Shown piece after piece: positions 25,254-36,606 of a DNA stretch of 64,000 nucleotides. Origin of the DNA: Aplectana chamaeleonis. Taxonomy: Eukaryota > Nematoda > Chromadorea > Rhabditida > Cosmocercidae. The notes beneath the pieces are model-generated. The model made no database searches, was not told the origin of the DNA, and was given only the letters and a program-made list of their open reading frames with translations. The stretch is from positions 1 to 64,000 of the forward strand of contig JAPDOI010000358.1 of assembly GCA_029168955.1 (NCBI GenBank), in the 5' to 3' direction. Each line of letters starts with the position of its first letter. Position 1 is the first letter of the stretch. Both the position numbers and the translations under genes were made by a program.

Positions 25254-27393
25254 CTCTGAAGTTTTCGATAATGTTACGAGCAGGTTAAAATGCTAAAATC
25301 ATGTTTCGATGAGCCTTATGAGCTTACAGAAACTTGCAGTTTAGTTATTGTTAGTTACAAATAGCGCTATTCGGAAGGCAACCTAGTAGACGTCGGAAGC
25401 GTGACAAATATTTGCAGGAACAACTAACTGAAAGGCTTTTGCAACCTCTTCCTTTATTGATCAGTTTCATCGTTTTCCACTCTTCACTGTGCTGGTGCGT
25501 TACACATCCTTTCTCATTTTTTTTTTCTTCACTGCTCATCAAATTTCTTGCTAGAAATCTGTTATTGTTTGCGCTAATTTCGAGGAGAGGTAGCAAGCAC
25601 GAGTAAAAAAAATGAAGCAGCGTGTTCAGAAGTCGGATTTTGATGGTTTTGTGGCACTTGATTAACAGAAATCTCAAATATACAAAACTATTAGCGAAAA
25701 ATTCCAAGTGATCACAAGGTGTAGGTAGAACCAAACTTCACCAGCCGCTTCGCGGCTGGAGAGGTAAAGTCATATGCCTCGTTGGACTTGTGGCCACATT
25801 ATATATGCTACATCCCATTTATGCTTTTTCCGTTCAGGTGAACGTGAAAAATTGAAAGAAATCCAGGGCAAAAAAAGGATAGCAAAATAAGAATCCCTTC
25901 TGGAACCCGTGCTAAGTACCTAAGACATCGTGCGCTCTCAAAATGACTCAATTCTTAGGCACAATCTCTAGATTGGGGCTAGCTGAGATCATCAATGAGA
26001 CTCTAAAAATGCGCTCCCTGAGTGTTATGGCCACCCAAAAATGATTTTGGGATTGATAATCTAGCACATCTGGGTCGATAATTCGTGCGAATGTCTATCA
26101 ACTTCGAAAAGAATAACAGCGAAAACTCTATTGGAAAACTATGTGGTGTTTTTCTAACTGATGATATTATATTATACTTATGATATAGTTATTAACCGAT
26201 GATATTGTTTTATATTAGATAGACAATCTGAATATCTTTATCAAAAACAATTCGCATAAAGATTAGAGTTACTACAATACAATTTTTCTACCTTATGGCT
26301 ATCTTGGTTTTACAAAGAAGTTTTCGGGCGATATTGTAAGCTTTCATGCTTTGCGAAAAGGTTTCGAGTAGTTTTCCTCGACCTTCTCTTTGTGGCGGAC
26401 TAACGATGTTTCCAAGTGATAAAACAACGGTATTAGTAAAAGATCGAAGTTGTTCTTCACTGCCACAAAATCCCCTTTTGGAAAAAGATGATGGAGCAGT
26501 CGTAGAATATACGAGGAACAGAGAGCCGTGCTCACAGCTACAGCCAAGGTTTATTGCCAAAGTAGCCGCGGTCCACGTCAGCGGATGGAGAAGATGTGGA
26601 ATTGCATGTTCACCACAGAATGCTGCGTAATACCGTAGAAATCACACTTCTAAGCAAACTTCTGCTCTCCTGTGACTGTGTTAATTCAAATGGTAACAAA
26701 TGGTTAGCATCTGAATGAAGAATATATGTACGATGAAACAATAATGTTCCAAGTCACAGTTTATAAGAGCTTTTGGTGATTGGGATGGGTTAATTTTTAC
26801 AAAGTTGATGCTAGATTAACTGAGGTTTCTTGAAAAAGAATTTCCCTATCTATTTAGTTATTTTGACAAGGCGTGATATAGAACTCGATTTCGCCCTTTG
26901 AACAAAGCTCCTTATCACTGCCCGTAAATTTTGTTCTCTGTAGAAATTTGCATTTGAATAAAGAATGTGGTAGCAGTAGAGAATGATTACACTATGTAAC
27001 ACGATTTTTGTTCCTAGCTTCTCACGTTTTTTGCGAAAATTGAAAGATTTCTATTCTTTTTCGGAATTATGAACAGGTAAAAACAAAAATGCACAATTCA
27101 TCTTCACGATTATTTATTACTTTATCAAACGACCGATCCTAATTTTTTTTTCAGTTTTTGAAAACAAAATCAATACTTAAAAATCAATACTTAAATAAAT
27201 ACTGCTGATTAGTGGTTTGTTTTAGTTTTCAACTAGCCAAAATGGCGTCTCAAGTTTATCGCACAAAGAAAAAATTTTAAGAATCAAAGTTTGTGAAAAA
27301 ATTGCTATATTAGCTCTATTGAAGGAATCCCGTGAGTCCTTGTGGGTGTCATCATCTAGTGCGTATAGAAACCGAATGTTCTTTCATTCGAGG
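25254..27393. other. AT-rich intergenic stretch, nothing recognised
   Basis: Several small ORFs occur (for example 25,351-25,734 minus and 26,288-26,630 on both strands), but none resembles a known family and they overlap on opposite strands. No repeat structure is obvious to the eye. Confidence 0.5.
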
Positions 27394-28135
27394 TACAATA
27401 CCCGCGCTAAGTTTTGTAAAAACGGGGAGCATCTGGCAAACTTGGCAAAAAAGCGTCCGATGCATGTAACTTTTTTGAATGAATTTGAATTTTTTGAATT
27501 TTGAAAACGCTGTCATATTCACAGATCAAATTGCTACCTAACCATACGACTTTTAAACCTAGATTCCCTAAAATCGGTTTGTTTTTGAAGAAAAATAGTT
27601 TTGCAATGGTTTTCAAAAACGTCGCGCGCGCGAAGTGCGGCGAAATTTTGAGCAGTATTTGTACAAGTAATAGAGGAGCAATCTGTATGTTTTCTTCATA
27701 AATTAGGTGCAGGTGAGAGAGTCTCAAGGTTGGTATTGGTTGAATTTTCGAAATCCTTCATTAAACACGCTTGAGGACTACCTGAAAAGTCGGACTTTTG
27801 TTGCGAAAACCCTGGACTCTAAAATGAAGGATTTCGAAAATTTAACCAGCATAGACGTTGAGATTCTCTCACCTGCACCTAATTTATGAAGAAAACATAC
27901 AGATAGCTCCTCTATTACTTGTACAATTACTGCTCTAAGTTTCGCCGCGCGCGACGTTTTTGAAAAACTATTGCAAAAACGAAGAATAATTATGTAGCAA
28001 TTTGATCTTTTAATATGACGGCGTTTTCAGAATTCGAAAAAGTCTTCTTTCAAAAAAGATACATGCATCGGACGCTTTTTTTGCCAAGTTTGCCAGATGT
28101 TCCCCGTTTTTACAAAACTTAGCGCGGGTATTGTA
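27394..28135. repeat. long imperfect hairpin (foldback, arms about 320-370 bp)
   Basis: TACAATACCCGCGCTAAG at 27,394 is the inverse of CTTAGCGCGGGTATTGTA ending at 28,135. Homology continues inwards through TGCATCGGACGC, ACTTGTACAA(A/T), and the GTGCAGGTGAGAGA / TCTCTCACCTGCAC pair to a loop near 27,770-27,817. The left arm has about 50 bp more than the right. The arms have drifted by substitutions and small indels. A transcript across it would form a long dsRNA hairpin. Confidence 0.85.
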
Positions 28136-28751
28136 GATTGGGCGATTCTAAAGGAGACGAGTATCGACAGATATGATTATTCACTACTGCTATTGCACTA
28201 TTTATTCAAAAGCAAACTTCTAAAAAAAAAGTTTTACGGGAAGCAATAAAAAGCCTGGATCAGTAGGAGAAACCGAATATAATATTACGCCTTGCCAAAA
28301 CAGCGTGAACAGAGAAGAATTTTTTTTTGAAAACCGCAGTTATTTCTGCATTAAGTGTTCACTGTGCTCACCTTGGGTGGTGATTCAGTCTGGTTTCAAC
28401 ACTTTTATGCTCCTATGATCGGTTTTAACCGCTACCAATACATATATGCACATGCAAGTAACTAATACGTGGGTGTAACCCCAAGCCCCAATCGCCCGTT
28501 GTCACAACGCGAACCCCGCGGCGCCGCGACCTAATGGCCGCGGCGAAGGGTTCGCGTCGCGATCAGTCCATCGCGGCGAGACACTAATAGTTGGAATCAA
28601 CATTTTAGAGAGTTACAGAACAGTTCCGAAAATGTTGCGAACACATTAGGGCATGAGGCTGCGCAACTTACGATCACGATTTCAACAACTTACGGAAGAC
28701 TTCGGTAAGTTGTTGAAATTAGTGTTCGCAACATTTCTGAAATCTTCAGAG
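28136..28751. other. intergenic stretch with two small foldbacks
   Basis: No gene is seen. A GC-rich inverted repeat (CGCGAACCCCGCGGC / GCCGCGGCGAAGGGTTCGCG) lies at about 28,508-28,556. A second foldback spans 28,630-28,736, with outer arms AATGTTGCGAACAC / GTGTTCGCAACATT and an inner stem TTTCAACAACTTAC / GTAAGTTGTTGAAA. Confidence 0.6.
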
Positions 28752-30477
28752 TTTGCAACCCCGAGTGGTGCGGCGAAGTGGCGCGGCGACAGCAGACGGC
28801 CGAGCCTGCTTTCCATGATTAATTGGTCTCGCATATATGTTTATGAGGTGAATGTCTGTTTCACTTTGTAATTGCATCAAAGTCACTTCAATTAGTAAGG
28901 CTTTGGGCTGGTGAAACTCGATTTTTGAACAGTTTTAAGGATTTCAACACCAATTCAGGTACTCTTTTTCTTCTAATCCTTGAATCCGAGAGCTCCCACG
29001 TAACTTTTGAATCACGTTTTTCTATATTTCCATTTGAAAAGCTTATTCTCAACTGAAAGACGATCTTCTATGAATAACTAGTTTTCGAAAAGGTAGAGTT
29101 GCCACGATAAGTAATAGTGAGTACAAGACATGGACATTAGACGCTAAGTTTGGAATGAATTAATGACTCGATTACCATGTTTTCAAAATACGCCGAATAA
29201 ATAAATAATTCGCATGACCACTTCTTCAAAATACCCAGCCTAAGAACTTTTTGAATAAACCCTTTTTATTATAAATTCACTGAAAGAATAAATGTTTTTG
29301 AATGAGACATTTTCAAAAATTCCGAATGGATGAATTTCGTCGAATAACGCATTTTTAAAAATGTTGAATAAATTAATAAAAAACAATAATTGAATGAGGG
29401 CTCTCAATTTTTTTGGAATGAATGAACATTTTTGAAAAGTTGTCCTCTGTTCGATTCGAATAATCGGAAGATTCGTCCGAATGTTCATATAAAAATTAGA
29501 ATTGGCGAATTATTTCTGAATGATTACCGAATATTCTCCAATTTTTCATTAGTGACAGAGAATATTCGAATGTCGCGACCCAAACTTGTCCGAATATTCG
29601 GAAAACTGGATATTTCAGTTTCTCAAAAAACGAATATTCGGAAAACCAATTAATTTGAAATCCCGAATGAATCGATTATCCAAAACGCCTATTAATGCAA
29701 AATTTCGAAAGAATCGATCACTGGATTAAACAAATGATTTATTTCTCTGAATAAACCGAATACCCGAGAAAACTAAAAGTCCAGAATCCCGAACGAGTCG
29801 AATTTTTCAAAAATTAGAAATTGAGACTTTCAAGTAAATCGAATATTCCATTAGTTCGAATGTTTCTCGAATAACCTTTCGATTCGGTCCCAAGTCTAGA
29901 GAATACGTGAGGTGAAATAGTAGTATTATAATCCTATAAAAATGAATACAAGATAATGGAAGTGTACATCGATCACGGAATCAATTTTCAGGGGAGAATC
30001 CTCAGGTTTTGAAAAGCTGTGTCTGCCTACTGGTTTTTCTTAAAAACTCATATATTGTTTTCCTATGTAAAACACTGATCATGACTCAAGCCGCTGGAAA
30101 AATAAGTCTAGCTCCAACTTGGCGAATCTGAATATTACAACCAGTCAATTAGATACTTAGATGTGAGGTCCATAGTCCTGTACGTAGTACGCAAAAGCGC
30201 GTCGCCGCTCCAGTTTGCCGCGGCCCGATCATAGCATTTGGAGATCGGCGGCGTCGAGAAATCTTGGGCGGCGCGGCACGCTGCGCCGCGCCTACCTCCG
30301 CCGCTCCTTTCGGCGGCGGGACTCTATTCGACCCCATAGGGGTCTTTTATACTTCCGCCGCCGAGCGGCGCGGCGAAGTGCAATCCTACAATATCGATCG
30401 TGCCCCGCCGCGTGATCAATATTACAGAAATGCACTTCGCCGCGCCGCTCCGCGGCGGAAGTATAAACGACCCCTTA
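28752..30477 (+). repeat. 1.7-kb dispersed repeat, copy 2
   Basis: Diverged partner of 23,515-25,184 with the same landmark order and the same terminal MITE. The AT-rich block (29,130-29,900) is rich in CGAATATTCG/TTCGAA words. Confidence 0.7.
30339..30474. mobile_element. 136-bp GC-rich Harbinger-like MITE
   Basis: Left end GGGGTCTTTTATACTTCCGC, right end GCGGAAGTATAAACGACCCC. It is flanked by ATA on the left and TTA on the right. The arms GCCGAGCGGCGCGGCGAAGTG / CACTTCGCCGCGCCGC pair well, making this one of the best conserved hairpins of the family. It terminates repeat copy 2, as the copy at 25,046 terminates copy 1. Confidence 0.75.
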
Positions 30478-30544
30478 GTGCATACTTCCCGCGACCAGCG
30501 ACGCGATATAGTGTCTGTCATCCATATCGACTATGCTTCGGGCC

Positions 30545-30790
30545 GAATTATATTATTCGAGAAATAATCGAATGATTTTTCGAATTTCGGATCATTCGAA
30601 ATTCGAAAATTCTGGTTTTTGAATACTATTCGAGATTCGAATACTTCGTAAAAAGCGGTTTCGAATAATATTCGAAATTCGAATATTTCGAAAACAGACT
30701 TTCGAATAGTATTCGAAATTTGAATATTTTAAAGAGCATAATCGAATTTTTGAATTTCGAATAATCGAAATGCTTAATCATCATTTGATT
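30545..30790. repeat. low-complexity TTCGAA-rich block
   Basis: Words such as ATTCGAAATTCGAA, GAATATT and TTTCGAAT recur irregularly in both orientations, making local hairpins. Similar blocks occur within the 1.7-kb repeats and at 32,400-32,680. Confidence 0.7.
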
Positions 30791-31225
30791 AGAAGTTCTT
30801 TTTTTCTGACCAACCTTTGAAGGCACACTCTATCAAAGCACCATCTTGGCCTATTCACCCCACGACCGATTTGGGGTTCTCACACGCGTGGATCGCGTGA
30901 AATATTGCGTCACCGTGCAAGGTGCTCTATCGATGGAATAGGCTGGCTTGAACGGCCAGCGCCCGCAAACCTCTTTCCTCTCGTTTTCGCATTTAATATG
31001 TAGCTGTCAGGCAGATATGGACAGCACCAGGGTTTTAGCTTCCAAAACCCTCCCGATCCAGAGAAACATTGATTGAAATACGGACGGGAGCGATTGAGCT
31101 TTCTAATCTACAACGGCCTTGTGAATTACGATTTTCGAATTACGAGGAATTTGAAAACTTACGATTTACGAAATTACAAAACTCAGTGACGCGCAGCCCT
31201 CCGCGGCGCGGCACGATCGATATTA
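30791..31225. other. no recognisable gene
   Basis: Mostly unremarkable sequence. It ends with a fragment of the GC-rich MITE core (GCGGCGCGGCACGATCGATA) at about 31,203-31,222. Confidence 0.4.
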
Positions 31226-31297
31226 GGGGTCGTTTATACTTCCGCCGCCGAGATTACACATAGCCGCGCCTCTCGGCGGCGGGAGTATAAACGTCAC
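31226..31297. mobile_element. short, internally deleted Harbinger-like MITE
   Basis: Starts after TTA with GGGGTCGTTTATACTTCCGC and ends with GGGAGTATAAACGTCACC followed by TAA. The terminal arms are present but the core is shortened to about half the usual 136 bp. Confidence 0.6.
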
Positions 31298-31300
31298 CTA

Positions 31301-31592
31301 AGGTCAATGGTATACATTGTCGCTGCCATGAGCGACAGTCATGGCATTTAGCACAAATGCGGGACCAGCATCGGAGCGATGGCACTGGCCGTGGTAGAAA
31401 CAGTTGTCGCGTGTCCGTCGCAGCGACGTGTCGCGGAGGGGTGACACACTGCAAATGTGCCGATGCCTGTCGTTGCCACTGTCGCTGTCGCTGTGCAGCG
31501 CACTGCGACAGCGACAGATTTAAAGGGCGGGAGGCGGTCGCTGTGCAGAGCGACGCGACCTCGTGTCGCAAAACTATACCATTGGCCTGACG
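31301..31592. repeat. CG-rich foldback of about 290 bp
   Basis: The outer ends are inverted: AGGTCAATGGTATACATT on the left, and ACTATACCATTGGCCT on the right. Inside is a stem CTGTCGCTGTCGC / GCGACAGCGACAG (31,478-31,516). Overlapping ORFs on both strands reflect the CGACAG-type repeats, not genes. Confidence 0.6.
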
Positions 31593-32487
31593 CCCTTTTC
31601 ATACATTTGCTGCCGCGTCAAATGCCGCTCCTTAAGAAAAATGATAAAACGCGGCGGTGGCGGAGAGAACGTTCTCGATCGTTATTACCGCTGTAGCGGC
31701 GTTTGCCGCGCTTGACCGTCTCGTTACCAGTTCCGACCGCTAATCGATTTCGCCATCATTCTCATGTGAAAAGCAGTTAGTTGCCAACTTCCGGCTAATT
31801 TTTAAGTAATTCAAACTACTGGCTTCATTGTAGCTCAAAAGCGGCATTTTCTGCGGCGGCAAAAGGGCGTAAGGGTTTTAAGCTCGAGTGTTCAGCCCTG
31901 CCCCCCACCTGAAGTCGTGCAATCTCTGCGGCAGCAAATTCGCCTAGGCCGCGCCGTGGCGTGGTAGTAGGTCTTTAGAGCGGCGCTAGGGTGTCGGCGT
32001 TTGGGTGCGATAAGGAGCTTCCCCGGGAAGGGATAGTGGTGGACAAGTCTTGCCTGAAGCCAAGCGTCTTGCGCTAAATGCGCGTGACGCGCGGGCGAGG
32101 CGTCCGGCTATTAATACATCAACGCCACGCCCGCGCGTCAAGCGCTATTCATAGTGACGCGTCGCTATTCATAGTGATGAATAATTCTAGAAACTGATAG
32201 TCACAGTAAATGACAGCTCAAGACCAATTTTTAAAATCGGACTATCATTGGTGAATTCGAGAACGCGGTAAGTGTGCACTAGGCCTATCGAACCCTGCCT
32301 GAGCGGGATATTGAAAATATTGAGCAATTCGAAAGCTTTCGACACCATGTTCAAAAACTACCTCTTCAAAGCAGTAGTGTAGTAAAACTCTGGATTTGGT
32401 AGGCCCGTAGTTAAACTAAGTCATTCGAAATTATTCGATTATCGATATTCATTCATACGGAATAGAGAATCGAATATATTCATTCAT
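31593..32487. other. intergenic stretch with one GC-rich inverted repeat
   Basis: TGACGCGCGGGCG (32,085-32,097) pairs with CGCCCGCGCGTCA (32,128-32,140). CGCTATTCATAGTGA occurs twice just after it. No gene is recognised. Confidence 0.5.
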
Positions 32488-32744
32488 TTGTTCATTCGAA
32501 AATTTTGAAGTCGAATAAGTTCATTCATTCGTTTACTCGAAAATTTCAAGTCCAATATATTCATTCATTCGTTTTTTCGAAAATTTTCAAGTCGAATATA
32601 TTGATTCATTCGTTTATTCGAAAATTTTGAAGTCGAATATATTCATTCATTCATTCATTTATTCGGTCCGTTTAGTCAAAAAGCACAACTATAATCGAAA
32701 TGAACGTTTTCTTCACAACTATAATCGAAATGAACGTTTTCTTC
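32488..32744. repeat. short tandem repeats (41 bp and 30 bp)
   Basis: About four imperfect 41-bp units of the form CGAAAATTTTGAAGTCGAAT plus ATTCATTCATTCGTTTA are followed by a perfect 30-bp duplication that includes AACTATAATCGAAATGAACG (32,686-32,745). Confidence 0.7.
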
Positions 32745-33077
32745 ATAAACGGAAGAAATCCTCAAATGTTCTTGTGTATCATCAAGTCTACGGCATAATA
32801 CATATATTTATCTAGTTCTGTTATTTATTTATTTAGGTACGCTGTATAAGACATGCGCCTAAAAGGAGAAAAACTCGAACCAATAAACATGAGCTCAGAT
32901 AAGCAAAAAACGCCTATGATTTCAGCAAGAGTTTGGCCATTCCCCGCTTGAAAGTTATCATTGAACTGGAAGTGAAATTGACTGTTATGGATTGTTATGA
33001 AATTAACTTGGTACTACTACAATTCCGGACTGCAAGAGGTGTTTTTTGCACAAACTTCATTACGGGCAGTTATTTAA

Positions 33078-33838
33078 AGGCAGTGGTCACTATGAAAAAC
33101 GTTATCGAAAAAGCTACAAAAATCAGCTTAGATCGAAAAGAGCTGAAAAACTATGAAGGTAGCTCGGAGAAAGACGGGCTAGGATTAAAGTTTCTGAGGC
33201 CCAAAGATGCCAGCTTGTTCACAAGTGCACAACGCCGCTCAAAAAGATCGCAGTCTCATACCGAAGATTCAATGGCATCTAGCCCACAAAGCTGATCACC
33301 CACTATCCAGAAACTGGAAATAGATCTCTAAATAATAGGTTTACGTTAATCCTCGTGCCTGATGGATCCAATATACTAAACCTAAGCCTTAAAAGGGAAG
33401 GAAATTCCAACATGTAGCAAGCTATGACTGTGGTGTAAAATCACCGCGGGGACGAGATGCCCGGAAACCCATACCGAACAGTCAAAAATCATCGACTTCA
33501 GAGTAAGAAATAAATGCAAATTTACCTAATAAAAACAGTTGAGCAATGAAAGAAAGCACTCCAGTCAATGTTTTTGACTAGATGTGTACATAAATCCAAA
33601 GGTTCATTGATTGAAATTCAATTTGAAGCCAGCTGATGTTCTTGATATAAGAGGTCATCGATGCCGATTATGTGGAGTGGGCTCGTCCACCATCACAAGA
33701 CAAGAAAGTTCAGGCTTCAAATTTCGCCCAAAACAGTGGTTTTTTCGCGATTTTTTCTTAGAGGTCCTACTACTCGAGACCCAGAAAACGGTTTAGAGAG
33801 AAAAATACGACAAGCATATTCGATCGCGACCACTGCCT
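33078..33838. mobile_element. TTAA-flanked MITE (AGGCAGTG ends), 761 bp
   Basis: TTAA (33,074-33,077) precedes AGGCAGTGGTCAC, and GACCACTGCCT precedes TTAA (33,839-33,842). Inverted ends with a TTAA duplication are the piggyBac-type signature. The AGGCAGTG end sequence is not a textbook piggyBac terminus, so superfamily assignment is inference. The ORF at 32,933-33,295 runs across the left end and is therefore unlikely to be a gene. A second member is at 57,323-57,739. Confidence 0.65.
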
Positions 33839-33842
33839 TTAA

Positions 33843-33996
33843 GGTGCTAATCACGAATATGAGAGCTGTTTTCAGTTTCTCGGAAGATAACGGTTCGCAT
33901 GCGGTAAATGCCTCGAAGTCTTTAATCTGACTGGAACTTTGCCAAGAGGGTTTATTTGGGGTGCCGAATATGAGTCCATTGTCCTGTTCCCGAAGG
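33843..33996. other. short spacer
   Basis: Nothing recognised between the TTAA-MITE and the hAT MITE. Confidence 0.4.
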
Positions 33997-34004
33997 ATCT
34001 CGAA

Positions 34005-34104
34005 CGGGGGTGTGCGGCAAAGAAATTTCGAATTTCGGCAAACGGCAACGGCAAACCCCAAAAATGACCGGCAATCGGCAAACGGCAATTGACGCACACC
34101 CCTG
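34005..34104. mobile_element. 100-bp hAT-type MITE
   Basis: Ends CGGGGGTGTGCGGCAAAG and TTGACGCACACCCCTG are inverted (family end CAGGGGTGTGCG). The flanks are 8 bp: ATCTCGAA (33,997-34,004) and ATCCCGAA (34,105-34,112), 7 of 8 identical. CAGGG ends with an 8-bp TSD define hAT. The interior is GGCAAACGGCAA-type repeats. Confidence 0.7.
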
Positions 34105-34112
34105 ATCCCGAA

Positions 34113-34756
34113 CCAATCGACAATAAACCTGCCGCAACCTATCGCTATTTACCTCAAATTGAGAAAAAAGATTGAATTCGTGAGTGAGACCTCAGAGAGC
34201 CCCAGGGGCAAACTTTGAGCGAAATCTAGATCATCGACCTAGTACAGTATAACTACCGGAACCTACCCCAATCTTCCGAAAATCTGAAAACGGGTCCCAC
34301 GCTCATGTGCTGCACCAATACTGCCATTTATTGTTGTTTTTTTTTTAGAGAGGCGTTTGCTAGCGAATGGTTATTCGCTTGCCTACGCAAACTTGAGTGG
34401 TAATATTGTATTTTAAGGAACTATGTCCGACATTTGGGTTGTACATAAAAGATGCCGAAATCTGATTTTCGCTCATGGACTGTAGACCTAAGAACCTACG
34501 AACTCTGACGTAGGTGGCAAAGGTTCTTTGAGTTTTTTCAAGGAGCTGGAACCCTAGGGTAGACGTTTCTTCGACGTTGGTGCAGAATTTTGTTTTTTCC
34601 CCCTCATATGTATAGCCTATCTCCCTCCTTTTGAGCTGGTCGAAATAGGGCTTATCGGGTTTATCATGTCAAAATCTCCTCATGATTGTTGTATTTTTCC
34701 ATGACCGACCGCTCCGCTGCTTGTTCCTCCCGGACTCATCTTAGCAATCTAGGCTT
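34113..34756. other. no recognisable feature
   Basis: Mixed-composition sequence without a credible ORF or repeat. Confidence 0.4.
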
Positions 34757-35236
34757 TGAAGCCTAGTTTTGACTGCAGGTGGTCGCTGCGGCCATGCGAG
34801 GGACAACTGTTCCTTTTTCATCGCGCGTAAAGTAAAGCCGCTCCAATTGTGATCGCTTCGTGGCAAACGTCCTACATCGCTGGGTCGCGGCGACGAAATC
34901 CTATGTTTTACTGCATCGCTGCTTGAAGAGCGATTCTCAATGGTCGCTGACCATCGCTCCATCGCGGCCAAAATGACAGCGATGGAGCGATTGTCAGCGA
35001 ATGACACGTTTCGTCTAATGAACGTTGACCCTTTCACACGACAAGATCAGTGCTTTCGAGTCAAAACGCGTTATTGGTGAATACCAGCCATTAATTTCAC
35101 TGATTGATTGAATTTTTTCTATCATCCGTGGGCCTGTGCACTATGAACAGAATCGCTGCCGCTGCTACATCGCTGCAGCAGCGGGTGCAAAATCGCTGCG
35201 ATGAAAAACAGCAGCGATGCAGTCAAAACTAGGCTT
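34757..35236. repeat. foldback with 19-bp terminal inverted repeats
   Basis: AAGCCTAGTTTTGACTGCA (34,760-34,778) is the exact inverse of TGCAGTCAAAACTAGGCTT (35,218-35,236). Subterminal regions are rich in CGCTGC/GCAGCG words. The interior includes an inverted pair around 34,945-34,990 (CGCTCCATCGC / GCGATGGAGCG). No transposase is seen. Confidence 0.75.
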
Positions 35237-35794
35237 TAGTCTAAACCGTCTCCGTATTTTCATTGAGACTAACCAGGGTTCTGAAATTGAGAAAACTGAA
35301 ACATTTGCGTTAAATTTATGATTCAGCTCAAGCTCGCAATTATGCATCACAATTAAGGTAAACAATAATCATGATTAGGGGCTGGTGTGGGCAAGAGGCG
35401 CCTTTGTCACGCACACGATCGAGTGATCGAACCTCGCCCAGGGTCGACCAAGCCTACCATCCCCCTCGGGTCAGTAAATTGCTACCAGACTTGTCTGTGA
35501 GGATAAGATTACTGACTTGAACATCGGCTGGCTTCCGCATGTCTTTATATAGGTCCAATACACATTCAGAAGTCTGCTATTCAGAATGTAAGTCATTCTG
35601 AATGGAGTATTTGTAGCGCATCTCCAGAGGGATTGATATACGCCGAAAACTTTATCACTCTATTTTTAATAGGTATGACTAGCAGAATCACTGTAATCGG
35701 CTTTCTTTTTCCTATGAACCACTGTACCGTGAAGATTGTCACATTGAGCTGTAGTACATCGGAATACTCTAGGTAAGTTGGCCCTATACAGATT

Positions 35795-36131
35795 TTTTTC
35801 AATTCAACTCAATAGCTTTATCTTGCAATAAACAAACATACAGAATGTATGTGAGAAGCTTTAAACACGACAGCTTGGAAATGCAGGCAAACAAAACAAT
35901 AAGTAAACAAAACACTCGTACGAATGAAAGCACCCTGTATTCAAAGCTCTAGCGAAAAGCACGGCCATCTGTCCCACGCAATGACCTAAGGTTAAAGTAG
36001 GACAGCCTGCTTTTGAAAATCGGAAAATGCCTAGCTTTAACGAGCTGTGAAGGTAGTTTGTTCCAGATCAAGTCACCATGACGAGGTGGAAGATATCGCT
36101 GGCCGAAAGGCCTTGGTGTCACACACCACAA
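35795..36131 (-). pseudogene. 3' tail of a CR1/RTE-like LINE (minus)
   Basis: The minus-strand frame 36,131-35,949 reads as the C-terminal end of many LINE ORF2 proteins, with the pattern RxxxLPPRHGDLIWNKLPSQLV...FKSRL. It is followed by a 3' UTR ending in AATAAAC...AGCTATTGAGTTGAATTG and a T-run (A-run on the minus strand) near 35,795. Only about the last 60 residues remain, so this is a 5'-truncated, dead copy. Clade assignment is tentative. Confidence 0.55.
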
Positions 36132-36134
36132 AAG

Positions 36135-36606
36135 TTCTTCTCGAAATTATCCCAGTGGTCTAATTACGATAGAAGTCTGGGTCACTTAGGCAGAAATGCC
36201 AAGCTGGGACCCATGACTTTAGCGCAGAGGAGGAGGAAGTTCGATTTTATAATGCTGTATAAGATTATCCATGGTGGTGCCGGTATTCGTGCTGGTCGTC
36301 TATACAATCTGTGGGTGTCTTCGACCAGGGGTGGTCCTGAGAAGCTGGCCCCTTGGATCTAGACGGAATATGCGATTGCATTTCTTTGTAAATAGAGCCG
36401 CTACCGAGTTTAATAATATGCTCAGAATGGGCCTGGTCAGTGGGTCATTGCTTACATTCAAGGAAGGCCTCGAGGTTTATCTGAGGTCTGGGAATGGTTC
36501 TTAGCTAATGAGTGATTGATTTCAAGTTGTTTTTTCTCTTTGTTTTTCTATTGTTTCATGGACACGGAGGGTTCGCCGTGTAATAAATCGAATTGAACTG
36601 AACTAA
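36135..36606 (+). pseudogene. 3' tail of a LINE (plus), back to back with the minus one
   Basis: Plus-strand frames at 36,140-36,504 carry the conserved LINE C-terminal pattern RRRKFDFIMLYKIIHG followed by TRG and then FFVNRAATEFN...SLLTFKEGLE. The first and last parts are in different frames, so there is at least one frameshift around 36,350. The 3' end TAATAAATCGAATTGAACTG at 36,581-36,600 resembles the tail of the minus copy at 35,795. The copy is 5'-truncated and non-functional. Confidence 0.6.

Noticed and set aside
26288..26630. Overlapping opposite-strand ORFs of about 90 codons
   Set aside because: No similarity to a known family and no way to choose a strand; chance frames are likely.
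31348..31696. Cys/Arg-rich overlapping ORFs on both strands
   Set aside because: They are translations of CGACAG/GTCGCT inverted repeats in a CG-rich foldback.
32933..33295. 120-codon ORF as a gene
   Set aside because: It crosses the left end of a TTAA-MITE, starts at TTG and resembles nothing known.
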